This document shows, piece after piece, positions 51,889 through 61,333 of a DNA stretch of 64,000 nt; positions within the stretch are counted from its first letter, which is position 1; each line of letters begins with the position of its first letter. The stretch is from contig JAVKFY010000031.1 of assembly GCA_040223615.1 (NCBI GenBank), forward strand, positions 62,001 to 126,000. Direction: 5' to 3'. The position numbers and the translations under genes were made by a program. Below the pieces are notes generated by a model. It made no database searches. It was not told the DNA's origin and was given only the letters and a program-made list of their open reading frames with translations. The stretch comes from JAVKFY01 sp040223615 (lineage in GTDB: Bacteria; Pseudomonadota; Alphaproteobacteria; GCA-2731375).

Positions 51889-52172
51889 GAGGTTGGCTCC
51901 GGCGGTGTCGCGGGGATTCCGGTCTCGATCACCAGCTCAGTGCTGGCGCCGAGCAGCAGCAGGTGTTCCACGTCGTCGCGGCGCACCAGCACCAGCCGGC
52001 GCTTCGGGTCGAGCGACGCGACTTCCTGCACGGCCAGCCGGCGGCCGCCGGTTGGCCGGCGTGGGGCACCGGGCATCAGCCCGCCGCGTCGCGCCAGCCA
52101 GGCCAGCAGACCGATCATCGCCAGCACGAAGATCAGCGCGCCGAGAAAGCGGAGATACTCTGTCCAGTCCAT
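51885..52172 (-). CDS. fliO: Flagellar protein FliO
   Basis: A 95-residue protein with one membrane helix (YLRFLGALIFVLAMIGLLAWLARRGGL) and a small basic C-terminal domain (RRLAVQEVASLDPKRRLVLVRRDDVEHLLLLG) typical of FliO. It assists FliP assembly. It overlaps fliP by 4 bp and diverges from flgB; the 171-bp spacer carries CtrA-type sites. Confidence 0.9.
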   Translation of the reverse strand: MDWTEYLRFLGALIFVLAMIGLLAWLARRGGLMPGAPRRPTGGRRLAVQEVASLDPKRRLVLVRRDDVEHLLLLGASTELVIETGIPATPPEPTS

Positions 52173-52231
52173 CGGTCCCGGTGTCGGAAACGGGCGTTGC
52201 CGCCCTCGACCTGGAGAATGCGCCGTTAACC

Positions 52232-52246
52232 TTAATCGCTCGTTAA
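52232..52246. promoter_or_regulatory. CtrA-type box between fliO and flgB
   Basis: TTAATCGCTCGTTAA is a perfect TTAA-N7-TTAA site. It lies 60 bp upstream of the fliO ATG. An adjoining GTTAAC (52225-52230) adds a further half-site. Confidence 0.65.
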
Positions 52247-52304
52247 TCCGGCGACCGGCGGCCGCGCGGGGCGGCGGGACGATGCCAGCTTTACGTAACG
52301 ACCT

Positions 52305-52320
52305 TTAGTCGATTGTTAAC
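52305..52320. promoter_or_regulatory. CtrA-type box next to flgB
   Basis: TTAGTCGATTGTTAAC differs by one base from TTAA-N7-TTAAC. It ends 24 bp before the flgB ATG. Confidence 0.5.
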
Positions 52321-52325
52321 GCTGG

Positions 52326-52340
52326 CGGCAGAAACTGCCG
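52326..52340. promoter_or_regulatory. ftr-like palindrome overlapping the flgB leader
   Basis: CGGCAGAAACTGCCG is a perfect 6+6 inverted repeat with a 3-bp centre, and it ends 4 bp before the flgB ATG. The position, downstream of any promoter, suits repression rather than activation; in Caulobacter FlbD represses early genes in this way. Confidence 0.45.
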
Positions 52341-52343
52341 GCC

Positions 52344-52796
52344 ATGGACATCACCAAGCTCTCGGTATTCAAGGCGCTGTCCGCCAAGATGACCTGGCTG
52401 AACGAGCGTCAGCGCCTGGTCGCGGCCAACGTCGCCAACGCCGACACGCCGGGCTATCAGGCGCGCGACCTGAAGCAGCCGGACTTCGACCGCATGTTGC
52501 GTTCGATGGAGCGCAACCGCACGGCGCCGTCCGCCGGCGCCATGGCGATGGCGCGCACAGATGGCAAGCACATCACCGGGGGCGGCGGCAGCGGCGCGCT
52601 GACTGGCGCCGAGGTCATGCTCGACCCGACCAAGACCGACGGCCTGGAAGCCTCGCCGACCGGCAACGCGGTGGTGCTGGAAGAAGAGATGATGAAGGTG
52701 GCGAAGACCGCCGCTGACTACGAACTGATGGCCAACCTGTATCAGCGCAACCTCGGCATGCTGCGGCTGGCCATCGGCAAGTCCGGCGGCCGCTAG
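52344..52796 (+). CDS. flgB: Proximal rod protein FlgB
   Basis: A 150-residue rod protein with the family signature WLNERQRLVAANVANADTPGYQARD. The middle (MAMARTDGKHITGGGGSGALTG) is variable, and the C-terminal helix EEEMMKVAKTAADYELMANLYQRNLGMLRLAI is conserved. It begins the operon flgB-flgC-fliE-fliQ-fliR-flhB-cckA. The leader has no clear SD because the ftr-like palindrome occupies it. Confidence 0.95.
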   Translation: MDITKLSVFKALSAKMTWLNERQRLVAANVANADTPGYQARDLKQPDFDRMLRSMERNRTAPSAGAMAMARTDGKHITGGGGSGALTGAEVMLDPTKTDGLEASPTGNAVVLEEEMMKVAKTAADYELMANLYQRNLGMLRLAIGKSGGR

Positions 52797-52828
52797 CGTC
52801 GGCGCATAGACAGTACGGGACAGGGACG

Positions 52829-53236
52829 ATGGAATTCGACAAGACCATGGCGATCTCGGCCTCGGCGCTGCGCGCCCAGGGCCAGCGCATGCGGGTCATC
52901 GCGGAGAACCTGGCCAACGCCAACTCGGTACCGTCGAGCCCGGAGCAGGAGCCGTACCGGCGCAAGGTGGTGAGTTTCGACAACGAGCTCAACCGCGAGC
53001 TTGGCGTCAACACGGTGAAGGTGAACAAGGTCAGCCCGGTCGCCGGCGAGTTCGCCAAGCGCTTCGACCCGGACCATCCCGGCGCCGACGACGACGGCTA
53101 TGTCCGCGTCCCGAACGTCAATTCGCTGATCGAGGTGATGGACATGCGCGAGGCGCAGCGCACCTACGAGGCCAACCTGCAGGTCATCGAGGCGGCCAAG
53201 CGCATGCTCAAGCGCACCGTTGATCTCCTGAAGTAA
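52829..53236 (+). CDS. flgC: Proximal rod protein FlgC
   Basis: A 135-residue rod protein: ISASALRAQGQRMRVIAENLANANSV at the start and YVRVPNVNSLIEVMDMREAQRTYEANLQVIEAAKRM at the end. It is the second gene of the early flagellar operon, 32 bp after flgB. Confidence 0.96.
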   Translation: MEFDKTMAISASALRAQGQRMRVIAENLANANSVPSSPEQEPYRRKVVSFDNELNRELGVNTVKVNKVSPVAGEFAKRFDPDHPGADDDGYVRVPNVNSLIEVMDMREAQRTYEANLQVIEAAKRMLKRTVDLLK

Positions 53237-53263
53237 CGGATTCTCCGAACGGAGCTGTCGAAC

Positions 53264-53581
53264 ATGGATACCAAGGCACTCAGCGCCGCCCAGGCCTACG
53301 CCAGCGCGCTCACCGGCAAGTCGACACCGGGCACCGACGCGGCCGGCGCCGGCGCGGCCGCCGGCCCGTCCTTCGCCGACCTGATCAAGGACGTGGTGGA
53401 GCAGACCGTCGAGGCCGGCGAAAAGAGCGAGCAGACGGCGGTGAAGGCTGCCGCCGGGCAGGCCGAGCTGGTCGATGTGATCACCGCGGTCAATGCCGCC
53501 GAGATGACGTTGGAAACCGTCATGGCGGTGCGCGACCAGGTGATCCAGGCCTACCAGGACATCGTCCGGATGCCGATCTGA
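53264..53581 (+). CDS. fliE: MS ring-rod junction protein FliE
   Basis: A 105-residue protein with an Ala/Gly-rich N-terminus and the conserved C-terminus KAAAGQAELVDVITAVNAAEMTLETVMAVRDQVIQAYQDIVRMPI. FliE links the MS ring to the rod. GGAG lies 11 nt before the ATG. Confidence 0.95.
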   Translation: MDTKALSAAQAYASALTGKSTPGTDAAGAGAAAGPSFADLIKDVVEQTVEAGEKSEQTAVKAAAGQAELVDVITAVNAAEMTLETVMAVRDQVIQAYQDIVRMPI

Positions 53582-53595
53582 GCCGGGACTGAACG

Positions 53596-53862
53596 ATGGG
53601 TGTGCCCGAGGTTCTGGACTACATGCGCGACGCCATCGGCGTGCTGCTGATGGTGGCGACGCCGATCATGGCTGTCGGCCTGGCGGTCGGCGTGTCGATC
53701 GCGCTGTTCCAGGCGCTGACCCAGATCCAGGAAATGACTCTGGTCTTCGTGCCCAAGATCCTGTCGATCTTCCTGTCGCTGCTGCTGTTCATGCCGTTCA
53801 TGCTGAACCAGATGATGTCGTTCATGGACCGCACCGCGGCGCGCATCGTCAACGTGGAGTAG
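53596..53862 (+). CDS. fliQ: Flagellar export gate protein FliQ
   Basis: An 88-residue protein with two membrane helices (IGVLLMVATPIMAVGLAVGVSIALFQALTQIQEMTL and FLSLLLFMPFMLNQMMSFM), matching FliQ. It is part of the FliPQR pore complex. It lies 14 bp after fliE. Confidence 0.96.
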   Translation: MGVPEVLDYMRDAIGVLLMVATPIMAVGLAVGVSIALFQALTQIQEMTLVFVPKILSIFLSLLLFMPFMLNQMMSFMDRTAARIVNVE

Positions 53863-53871
53863 GCGGCGCCC

Positions 53872-54639
53872 GTGCTGCTGGCGCAGCTATTCTCCGCCGA
53901 GGCGTTCGCGGCGATGCTGATCTTCGCGCGCATCGGCTCCGCGGTGATGGTCCTCCCCGGCTTCGGCGAGAGCTTCATCCCGCCGCGCGTGCGCCTGGCG
54001 ATCGGGCTGTCGCTGACCGTGGTGTTGTTCACGCTGGTGCGCGACAAGCTGCCGCCGGCGCCGGACGCGCCGCTCGCGCTGCTGACGCTGGTCGCCGGCG
54101 AGGTGCTGGTCGGCGTGTTCATCGGCGGCGCCGCGCGGCTGATCATGTCCAGCCTGCACGTTGCCGGCATGGTGATTTCCTTCCTGTCCGGGCTGAGCTA
54201 CGCGCAGACCGTCGACCCGACCCAGGGCACCCAGGGTGCGCTGCTGAGCTCGCTGCTCAGCCTGGCCGGCACCACGGTGGTGTTCGTCTCCGGCCTGCAC
54301 CTGCTGATCATCGGCGCGCTCGGCGACAGCTATGTGCTGTTCCCGGCCGGGCAGGCGCCGCCCTTCGAGGATTTCGCCGCGCTCGCCACCAGCATCTTCG
54401 CCGGCGCTTTCCGGCTCGGCGTGCAGGTCGCCGCGCCGTTCATCGCCGTCGGCCTGATCTTCTATATCTCGCTCGGCATCCTGCAGCGGCTGATCCCGCA
54501 GGTGCAGCTCTTCTTCATCGCCATCCCGATGCAGATCCTGTTCGCCTTCTTCCTGCTGGCGGGCCTGCTCGGCGCCGTGCTGCTGGTGTTCCTGGACCAC
54601 TTCGCGACCGTTACCAACCAGCTGTTGAACGTGGGCTGA
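53872..54639 (+). CDS. fliR: Flagellar export gate protein FliR
   Basis: A 255-residue protein with six or more membrane helices. Typical segments are FARIGSAVMVLPGFGESFIPPRVRLAIGLSLTV and LIMSSLHVAGMVISFLSGLSYAQTVDPTQGTQG. It starts at a GTG 9 bp after fliQ. FliR completes the export gate with FliP and FliQ. Confidence 0.95.
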   Translation: MLLAQLFSAEAFAAMLIFARIGSAVMVLPGFGESFIPPRVRLAIGLSLTVVLFTLVRDKLPPAPDAPLALLTLVAGEVLVGVFIGGAARLIMSSLHVAGMVISFLSGLSYAQTVDPTQGTQGALLSSLLSLAGTTVVFVSGLHLLIIGALGDSYVLFPAGQAPPFEDFAALATSIFAGAFRLGVQVAAPFIAVGLIFYISLGILQRLIPQVQLFFIAIPMQILFAFFLLAGLLGAVLLVFLDHFATVTNQLLNVG

Positions 54640-54643
54640 GCCG

Positions 54644-55735
54644 ATGGCCGAAGAAGACAAAGCCCAAAAAACAGAGGAACCGACTTCCAAACGCCTGGAA
54701 GAGGCCCACAACAAGGGCCAGGTGGCGAAGAGCCAGGAGCTGGTTCACCTGTTCATGCTGTCGGGCGCCGGCCTGGCGGTGATGATGTTCTCGGCGCGCG
54801 TCGCGCTCGACCTGCGCGAGGCGGTGATGCCGTTCCTGGAGGCGCCGCACACCATCGCCACCGATCCCGGCAACCTGATCCTGCAGTTCGAGAGCGTCGG
54901 CTGGCAGCTCGTCGCCGCACTGTTCCTGCCGATCGGGGTGATGCTGATCTGCGCCGTCGGCGGCAACTTCGTGCAGCACCGTCCGGTGCTCTCCGCCGAC
55001 CGGCTCAAGCCGGCCTTCAACAAGCTCTCGCCGATGAAGGGCCTGAAGAAGATCTTCGGCAAGCAGGGCCTGATCGACCTGACCAAGGCGGCGTTCAAGA
55101 TCATCATCGTCGTCGGCCTGGCATCGCTGATCGTGTGGCCGAGGCTGCAGCACCTGGAGCTGTTCGTCGCTGTCGACGTGGCGGCGGTGCTGCCCTTCGT
55201 GATGGACGTGATGCTGAGCCTGCTGCTTGCCATCCTGGCGGTGCTGGCGGTGATCGCCGGGCTCGACTTCCTGTACCAGCGCTGGGACTTCTACGAGAAC
55301 CAGCGCATGTCGAAGCAGGAGATCAAGGACGAGAACCGCCAGGCCGAGGGCGATCCGCAGGTAAAGGCGCGGATCCGCGCGATCCGCAACGACCGTGCCC
55401 GCAAGCGCATGATCGCGTCGGTGCCGGGCGCTTCGGTGATCATCACCAACCCGACCCACTATGCCGTGGCGCTGCGCTACGAGGCCGGCGAAATGGGCGC
55501 GCCGGTGCTGGTCGCAAAGGGCCAGGACAAGCTGGCGCTGCGCATCCGCGAGATCGGCGAGGCCAACGACGTGCCGATCGTGGAAAACCCGCCGCTGGCC
55601 CGCGGCCTCAACGCGAGTGTAGAAATAGGGCAGGAGATTCCGCCGGAATACTACCGGGCGGTGGCCGAGGTGATCGGCTATGTCATGCGGCTGCGCGACC
55701 GGGTCGGCCGCGCGCGGCAGGGAGCGAGCTCATGA
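54644..55735 (+). CDS. flhB: Flagellar export switch protein FlhB
   Basis: A 363-residue protein with four membrane helices and a cytoplasmic domain containing the autocleavage site NPTH (VIITNPTHYAVALRY). The cytoplasmic start EEPTSKRLEEAHNKGQVAKSQEL is typical. FlhB changes export specificity from rod/hook to filament proteins. It overlaps the cckA start (ATGA). Confidence 0.97.
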   Translation: MAEEDKAQKTEEPTSKRLEEAHNKGQVAKSQELVHLFMLSGAGLAVMMFSARVALDLREAVMPFLEAPHTIATDPGNLILQFESVGWQLVAALFLPIGVMLICAVGGNFVQHRPVLSADRLKPAFNKLSPMKGLKKIFGKQGLIDLTKAAFKIIIVVGLASLIVWPRLQHLELFVAVDVAAVLPFVMDVMLSLLLAILAVLAVIAGLDFLYQRWDFYENQRMSKQEIKDENRQAEGDPQVKARIRAIRNDRARKRMIASVPGASVIITNPTHYAVALRYEAGEMGAPVLVAKGQDKLALRIREIGEANDVPIVENPPLARGLNASVEIGQEIPPEYYRAVAEVIGYVMRLRDRVGRARQGASS

Positions 55736-58077
55736 CCAGCGTGAGCGCGACGGGCAAGGCGAACGGTGCGTCGAGGCGGCCGTCCGGCTGGCGCCGTCTG
55801 TTCGGGTGGCGTGCGCCGGCGAGCCAGACAGGTCTGCCGGCTGAACTGGCCAAGGAGCTGCTTGAAGGCAGCCCGCTGGGCGCCCTGGTCGCCGACCTCG
55901 ACGGCAAGGTGCTGTACGCCAACCGCACCTATCAGGAACTGTTTGGCCGCCAGCGCCACCTGGCACAGGAACTGGCCGGCGACCCGGTGCTCGCGGCGCG
56001 GTTCGCGGCGCTGAACCGGCGCGTGCTGGATGGCGAATCCGCCGGTGACGAATTCGGCGTCGAGACCGCGGGCGGCCGCGCCCGCTGGCTGCGGATCGGC
56101 GGATTCATCGTCGGCGGTGCCGCGCCCAAGGTGGTCTGGCGGGTCGAGGACGTCACCCAGCGCCACGAGCTGGAAGCGTCGCTGGAGGCGGAGCGGGCGG
56201 CGCTGTCCGACTTCCTCGACAATGCCCCCGTCGGCTTCCTGTCTGCCGATGCCGACGGCCGGCTGCTGCGGCTGAACAAGACCCTGGCCGGCTGGCTGGG
56301 CCACGACCGGGCGCGCGCCGAGGGCGAACTCAGGCTGGCCGACATCGTCGCCGGCGACCCGGCGGAGTTGCTGCGCGACATCGCGCCCGACGCACCGCCG
56401 CGCACCGCGCGCGCCGAGTTCCGCGCGCAGGACGGCCGCAGCTTCCCGGTCGCCGTCACCCATACCACCGCGTCCGGCGACGACGTGACCTGGCATACCC
56501 GCTCGGTGGTGCGCGACCTGTCGACCGAGATGCGCTGGGAAAGCGCGCTGAAGCTGGCCGAGGCGCAGTTCCGCCACCTGTTCGACGTGGCGCCGCTGCC
56601 GGTCCTGACGCTGAACCGGTCGGACGTGGTGCTGGAAGTCAACGACGCGTTCCGCACGCTGGCCGCCGAGCAGCAGATGGAGGGTCGCTCGTTCATCGAG
56701 CTGGTCGACCCCGACGACCGCCTGGAAGTCGCCCGCGTCATCGGCGAGACCCGCGAGCGCCGCCGTGCCGGCTCCGCCGAGGTGCGCCTGGCGCCGGCGC
56801 TCGGCCGGCGCATGGTGCAGCTTTTCGTCGGCGACCTCGGCGGCAGCGGCGCCGATGGCGAGCCCAGCCTGCTGCTGCACCTGGTCGACACCACCGACCA
56901 GCGCAACCTGGAGGTACAGTTCGCCCAGTCGCAGAAGATGCAGGCCGTCGGCCAGCTCGCCGGCGGCGTGGCGCACGATTTCAACAACCTGCTGACCGCG
57001 ATCATCGGCCACTGCGACCTGCTGCTGCAGCGCGCGCGTCCCGGCGACGAGGCCTTTCCCGACATCATGCAGGTGAAGCAGAACGCCAACCGCGCCGCCA
57101 ACCTGGTGCGTCAGTTGCTGGCCTTCTCGCGCCAGCAGACGCTGCGGCCCAAGGTGCTGTCGGTCACCGACGTGCTGGCCGACCTGTCGCACCTGCTGCG
57201 CCGCCTGCTGGGCGAGAACATGGCGCTGGAGATCCAGCATGCCCGCGACCTCGGCCTGGTCCGCGTCGACCAGAACCAGTTCGAGCAGGTGATCATCAAC
57301 CTGGCAGTGAACGCCCGCGACGCCATGCCCGGCGGCGGCACGCTGTCGATCACCACCCGCGACGTCTCCTACGCCGAGTCGGAGCGCCTCGGCCACGAGC
57401 TGATGCCGGCCGGCGAGTACGTGCTGATCGAGGTGGCCGACAGCGGCAAGGGCATCGCCGCCTCCGACCTCGGCAAGATCTTCGAGCCGTTTTTCACCAC
57501 CAAGGAGCCTGGTTCCGGCACCGGGCTGGGCCTGTCCACGGTCTACGGCATCATCAAGCAGACCGGCGGCTTCATCTTCCCGACCAGCCATGTCGGCGAG
57601 GGCACCACCTTCTACGTCTACCTGCCGCGCCACCAGGCCGCCGAGGGCGAGCTTGCCGCCAGCGCCGGGAGCGAGGAGGCCAAGCCGGTCGACCTCACCG
57701 GCAAGGGCACCATCCTGCTGGTCGAGGACGAGGAGGCGGTGAGGGTTTTTGCCGCCCGGGCGCTGCGCGGCAAGGGCTACAAGGTGCTGGAGGCCGATAC
57801 CGGCGTTTCCGCGCTGGAGGTGCTGGACGATACCGACGAGGAGATCGACCTGCTGATCTCCGACGTGGTGATGCCGCAGATGGACGGCCCGACCCTGCTG
57901 AAGAACATCCTGGAGCGCGACCTGGACCTGAAGGTGATCTTCATCTCCGGCTACGCCGAGGACGCCTTCCGCCGCAACCTCGACCCCAACAGCACCTTCC
58001 AGCTCCTCCCGAAGCCGTTTTCGCTGAAGCAGTTGGCCGCCAAGGTGAAGGAAGTCCTGGCCGGCGAGGCGGCCTAG
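55732..58077 (+). CDS. cckA: Cell-cycle hybrid histidine kinase CckA
   Basis: A 781-residue hybrid kinase: PAS domains at about 45-400, a HisKA domain with His415 in GQLAGGVAHDFNNLLTAIIGHCDLLL, an HATPase domain (VNARDAMPGGGTLSI, GTGLGLSTVYGI), and a receiver domain with Asp711 in LLISDVVMPQMDG. The C-terminal FISGYAEDAFRRNLD and LLPKPFSLKQLA are CckA hallmarks. CckA passes phosphate through ChpT to CtrA. No membrane segment is seen at the N-terminus, unlike Caulobacter CckA. Adjacency to flhB matches what I recall for Caulobacter. Confidence 0.93.
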   Translation: MTSVSATGKANGASRRPSGWRRLFGWRAPASQTGLPAELAKELLEGSPLGALVADLDGKVLYANRTYQELFGRQRHLAQELAGDPVLAARFAALNRRVLDGESAGDEFGVETAGGRARWLRIGGFIVGGAAPKVVWRVEDVTQRHELEASLEAERAALSDFLDNAPVGFLSADADGRLLRLNKTLAGWLGHDRARAEGELRLADIVAGDPAELLRDIAPDAPPRTARAEFRAQDGRSFPVAVTHTTASGDDVTWHTRSVVRDLSTEMRWESALKLAEAQFRHLFDVAPLPVLTLNRSDVVLEVNDAFRTLAAEQQMEGRSFIELVDPDDRLEVARVIGETRERRRAGSAEVRLAPALGRRMVQLFVGDLGGSGADGEPSLLLHLVDTTDQRNLEVQFAQSQKMQAVGQLAGGVAHDFNNLLTAIIGHCDLLLQRARPGDEAFPDIMQVKQNANRAANLVRQLLAFSRQQTLRPKVLSVTDVLADLSHLLRRLLGENMALEIQHARDLGLVRVDQNQFEQVIINLAVNARDAMPGGGTLSITTRDVSYAESERLGHELMPAGEYVLIEVADSGKGIAASDLGKIFEPFFTTKEPGSGTGLGLSTVYGIIKQTGGFIFPTSHVGEGTTFYVYLPRHQAAEGELAASAGSEEAKPVDLTGKGTILLVEDEEAVRVFAARALRGKGYKVLEADTGVSALEVLDDTDEEIDLLISDVVMPQMDGPTLLKNILERDLDLKVIFISGYAEDAFRRNLDPNSTFQLLPKPFSLKQLAAKVKEVLAGEAA

Positions 58078-58280
58078 GCGACAGGATTTCGATTACGTCG
58101 CGCTTGCTATTCCCGGCGCGACGGCCCATATCACACTTGTACTTATCTGCTTCGGCTCTTGCCGATTTCTCCCTGCGGGCTAAAAACCCCCAGGGACTCA
58201 ATCTACGCAATCCATGAGGCCGGTAACTGCAAGGCGCCCGCTCGGCAGTCGGGCGGCGCGCATACCCAATGGAGGCCTAC

Positions 58281-58487
58281 ATGGCTGTCGGTACTGTGAA
58301 ATTCTTCAACACCCAGCGCGGCTACGGTTTTGTGCAGCCGGACGACGGCGGCAAGGACGTGTTCGTGCACATCTCGGCCGTCGAGCGCGCCGGCATGTCG
58401 ACCCTGAACGAAGGTCAGAAGATCTCGTTCGACGAGGAGCGCGGCCGCGACGGCCGGACCTCGGCGGTCAACCTGCAGAGCGTCTGA
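58281..58487 (+). CDS. Cold-shock protein (CspA family)
   Basis: A 68-residue single cold-shock domain: GTVKFFNTQRGYGFVQPDDGGKDVFVHISAVERAG, with RNP1 (YGFVQP) and RNP2 (VFVHI) motifs. The ATG at 58281 has GGAGG 6 nt upstream; a preceding ATG at 58269 is less likely. It binds single-stranded RNA. The 200-bp leader (58078-58280) may hold regulatory structure, including a weak CCCTG/CAGGG stem at 58172-58196. Confidence 0.96.
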   Translation: MAVGTVKFFNTQRGYGFVQPDDGGKDVFVHISAVERAGMSTLNEGQKISFDEERGRDGRTSAVNLQSV

Positions 58488-58495
58488 TGTCGTGA

Positions 58496-58524
58496 GGCCG
58501 TGCCCGCCGCTGGCGGGCACGGCC
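58496..58524 (+). terminator. Strong hairpin after the cold-shock gene
   Basis: A perfect 13-bp stem (58496-58508 with 58512-58524) closes a 3-nt loop, 9 bp after the stop. There is no U-tract, so it probably protects the 3' end of the mRNA rather than terminating alone. Confidence 0.75.
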
Positions 58525-58631
58525 ATCGCGCCGCGGCCTTGGCCGGCGCCGTGCCGGCCGTTGGCCACGCGAGCCGAACCCGACGTTGCGCCCGGTGCCT
58601 TGGCGCTGAGTGACATCGCAGGAGGTCTCCC

Positions 58632-59249
58632 GTGGCCAGCAAGAAAAACTCGTCCCCGCAAGCCACGCCGGCCGCCGGTGCCGCCAAGACCGAGGGGCGG
58701 GTGACCTTGACTCACGGTCCCTTCCTGATCGTCGCCGGCCGGCGCAACGATACCTGTGCGGCGATCGGCTATCTCGCCAACAAGCTGATCGACCAGACCG
58801 CGGCGGAGTCGGTCGAAGCGGCGATCGAGGCCCTGATCGAGACCCTCGACCAGCGCACCGCCGAGCAGCGCGAGCTGCGCGTCGACGGGGTCCCGACCGA
58901 GACCGAGTACCGCGAGGCCATCGCCGTGCTGGCGGCGAAGATGTCGAAGCGGTTCAAGGCGATGCTGGCGACCCATTGCCGGCAGCCGAACGCGGCCAGC
59001 ACCATGCACGACCTGGCGCGGCGCTTCGAGGTCGCCGAGAAGACCGCCGCGCTCGATTACGGCAAGCTGGCGCGCGGCCTGACCGGCCTGCTCGATTTCG
59101 CGCCGCAGAACGAAGATCTCGACCGCAAGCTGATCCCGCTGCTCAGCCTGGCGACGCTGGACAATGTGAGCGAGTCCGGCCGCCCGATCCTGCGCCTGCG
59201 CCCGGAACTGGTCGGCGCGCTGCGCACCTCGCAGCAGATCGAAGTCTAG
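58632..59249 (+). CDS. Hypothetical protein
   Basis: A 205-residue protein that I do not recognise. It starts at a GTG with AGGAGG 7 nt upstream. A lysine-rich, likely disordered N-terminus precedes a helical domain (IDQTAAESVEAAIEALIETLDQRTAEQ). No membrane segment. It lies alone between the cold-shock gene and the ParB-like gene on the other strand. Confidence 0.7.
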   Translation: MASKKNSSPQATPAAGAAKTEGRVTLTHGPFLIVAGRRNDTCAAIGYLANKLIDQTAAESVEAAIEALIETLDQRTAEQRELRVDGVPTETEYREAIAVLAAKMSKRFKAMLATHCRQPNAASTMHDLARRFEVAEKTAALDYGKLARGLTGLLDFAPQNEDLDRKLIPLLSLATLDNVSESGRPILRLRPELVGALRTSQQIEV

Positions 59250-59316
59250 CTGCCGCACCGCTGGCGTTGCCTGGCGAGCCGGCACCAGCCCGCTGCCGCG
59301 CAAGCGGGAAACGCGC

Positions 59317-59574
59317 CTAACGCTTCCTGGCCTGCACCAGCAGGCCGAGGATGGTCGCCTCGCCGAGCGCGCGGGCGGCCTCCAGGCGGTGCAATCCCTC
59401 CACCAGCACCAGCCGGTCGCCGTCGCGGCGCACCAGGATCGGCCGCTCCTGGCCGTTTTCCAGCATGCTCTGCGCGATCTCGTCGACCTTCGCCGCATCC
59501 AGCGTGCCGCGCCGCTTGGCCGGCACGTAGATCTGTTCGAGCGCGAACGGCTGGCTCTGCATCAACATCGACAT
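59317..59574 (-). CDS. Small ParB-N (ParB/sulfiredoxin-fold) domain protein
   Basis: An 85-residue protein carrying only a ParB-N-type domain: ALEQIYVPAKRRGTLDAAKVDEIAQSMLENGQERPILVRRDGDRLVLVEGLHRLEAARALGEATI. The LVEGLHRLEAA motif corresponds to the CTP-binding GERR/GHHR region of ParB-like proteins. There is no DNA-binding part, so it is not a partition protein by itself. The ATG at 59574 has GGAGT upstream. Its role is unknown. Confidence 0.8.
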   Translation of the reverse strand: MSMLMQSQPFALEQIYVPAKRRGTLDAAKVDEIAQSMLENGQERPILVRRDGDRLVLVEGLHRLEAARALGEATILGLLVQARKR

Positions 59575-59740
59575 GGCGTCACTCCGGCGGCCGGCCGCCA
59601 CCGTACGACACTTCCTGCCCCCACCGCGACGAGTCGCTGCCGATTTCCGGTTCGGGCAATGAAATCAATGATTTGGAGCGGCTGAACGGGGCGTGAACAT
59701 GGGCTGAAAACATCTTTGGAAATAACTGCTTGCGGGAAGA

Positions 59741-59755
59741 GAACAAAAACAGTAC
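59741..59755. promoter_or_regulatory. Candidate SOS (LexA) box of recA
   Basis: GAACAAAAACAGTAC fits the alphaproteobacterial LexA pattern GAAC-N7-GAAC with one mismatch in the second half. It lies 54 bp before the recA start codon. Confidence 0.6.
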
Positions 59756-59808
59756 ATTGGCTTTCGTTGCAGCCGCTGGGGCGGCCGTGGGATAACGGGA
59801 GCCGGTCA

Positions 59809-60894
<1,086 letters not shown>

Positions 60895-60922
60895 CGGGGG
60901 GCGCACCGCCAGACCGACCGAG

Positions 60923-60948
60923 AAGGGCGCCCACTGCGGCGCCCTTTT
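60923..60948 (+). terminator. Rho-independent terminator after recA
   Basis: A 9-bp stem (60923-60931 with 60938-60946) around a 6-nt loop is followed by a U-run. It begins 29 bp after the recA stop. Confidence 0.88.
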
Positions 60949-60965
60949 CAATGTGAACCATCGTC

Positions 60966-61315
60966 ATGCCCGGACTTGATCCACGGCTGTCCGGTTAAGC
61001 TCTGGCGGGACCAACAACACTAAGCTCTGGCGGGACCAACAACACGCGTCATGCCAGCGCAGGCTGGCATCCAGTCAACGCCGATATAGGCACGCGGAGC
61101 CGCGGAGAACGCGGAGTTGCTGGGATCGGCCCTCCGCGACTCCGCGTGAAACCGCCACAGCGGCCGGTCTGGATTCCTGCCTTCGCAGGAATGACGAGGT
61201 TCCTATGGAAGTGCCGTCCACTCTAACCGTGGGACGACGCAACCGATTGTTCTCCAAACGCTTCTGATCGTCGCGCGACGCCTTAACCGGACACCCGTGG
61301 CTATGATCCGGGCAT
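60966..61315. repeat. Repeat-rich spacer bounded by 34-bp inverted repeats (family B)
   Basis: No gene is supported between recA and the SDR. Inverted ends at 60966-60999 and 61282-61315 (28 of 34 identical) share CCACGG and TGTCCGGTTAAG with the element at 3446-3731. Inside are a 25-bp tandem repeat, a GC-rich inverted repeat (61091-61107 with 61131-61147, 16 of 17), a small palindrome ATGCCAGC...GCTGGCAT (61051-61070), and ATTCCTGCC..GCAGGAAT (61173-61192). Confidence 0.72.
60996..61045 (+). repeat. Perfect 25-bp tandem duplication
   Basis: Two adjoining identical 25-bp units, 60996-61020 and 61021-61045, beginning TAAGCTCTGGCGGGACC. It looks like a recent tandem duplication inside the family B element. 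Confidence 0.95.
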
Positions 61316-61333
61316 TTCGCCGGCCGGCTGCCG

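Noticed and set aside
59317..59574. Chromosome partition gene parB
   Set aside because: Only an isolated ParB-N-type domain; no HTH or dimerisation part, and no parA adjacent.
60996..61045. CRISPR array
   Set aside because: Only two adjoining copies without spacers, and no cas genes in the window.
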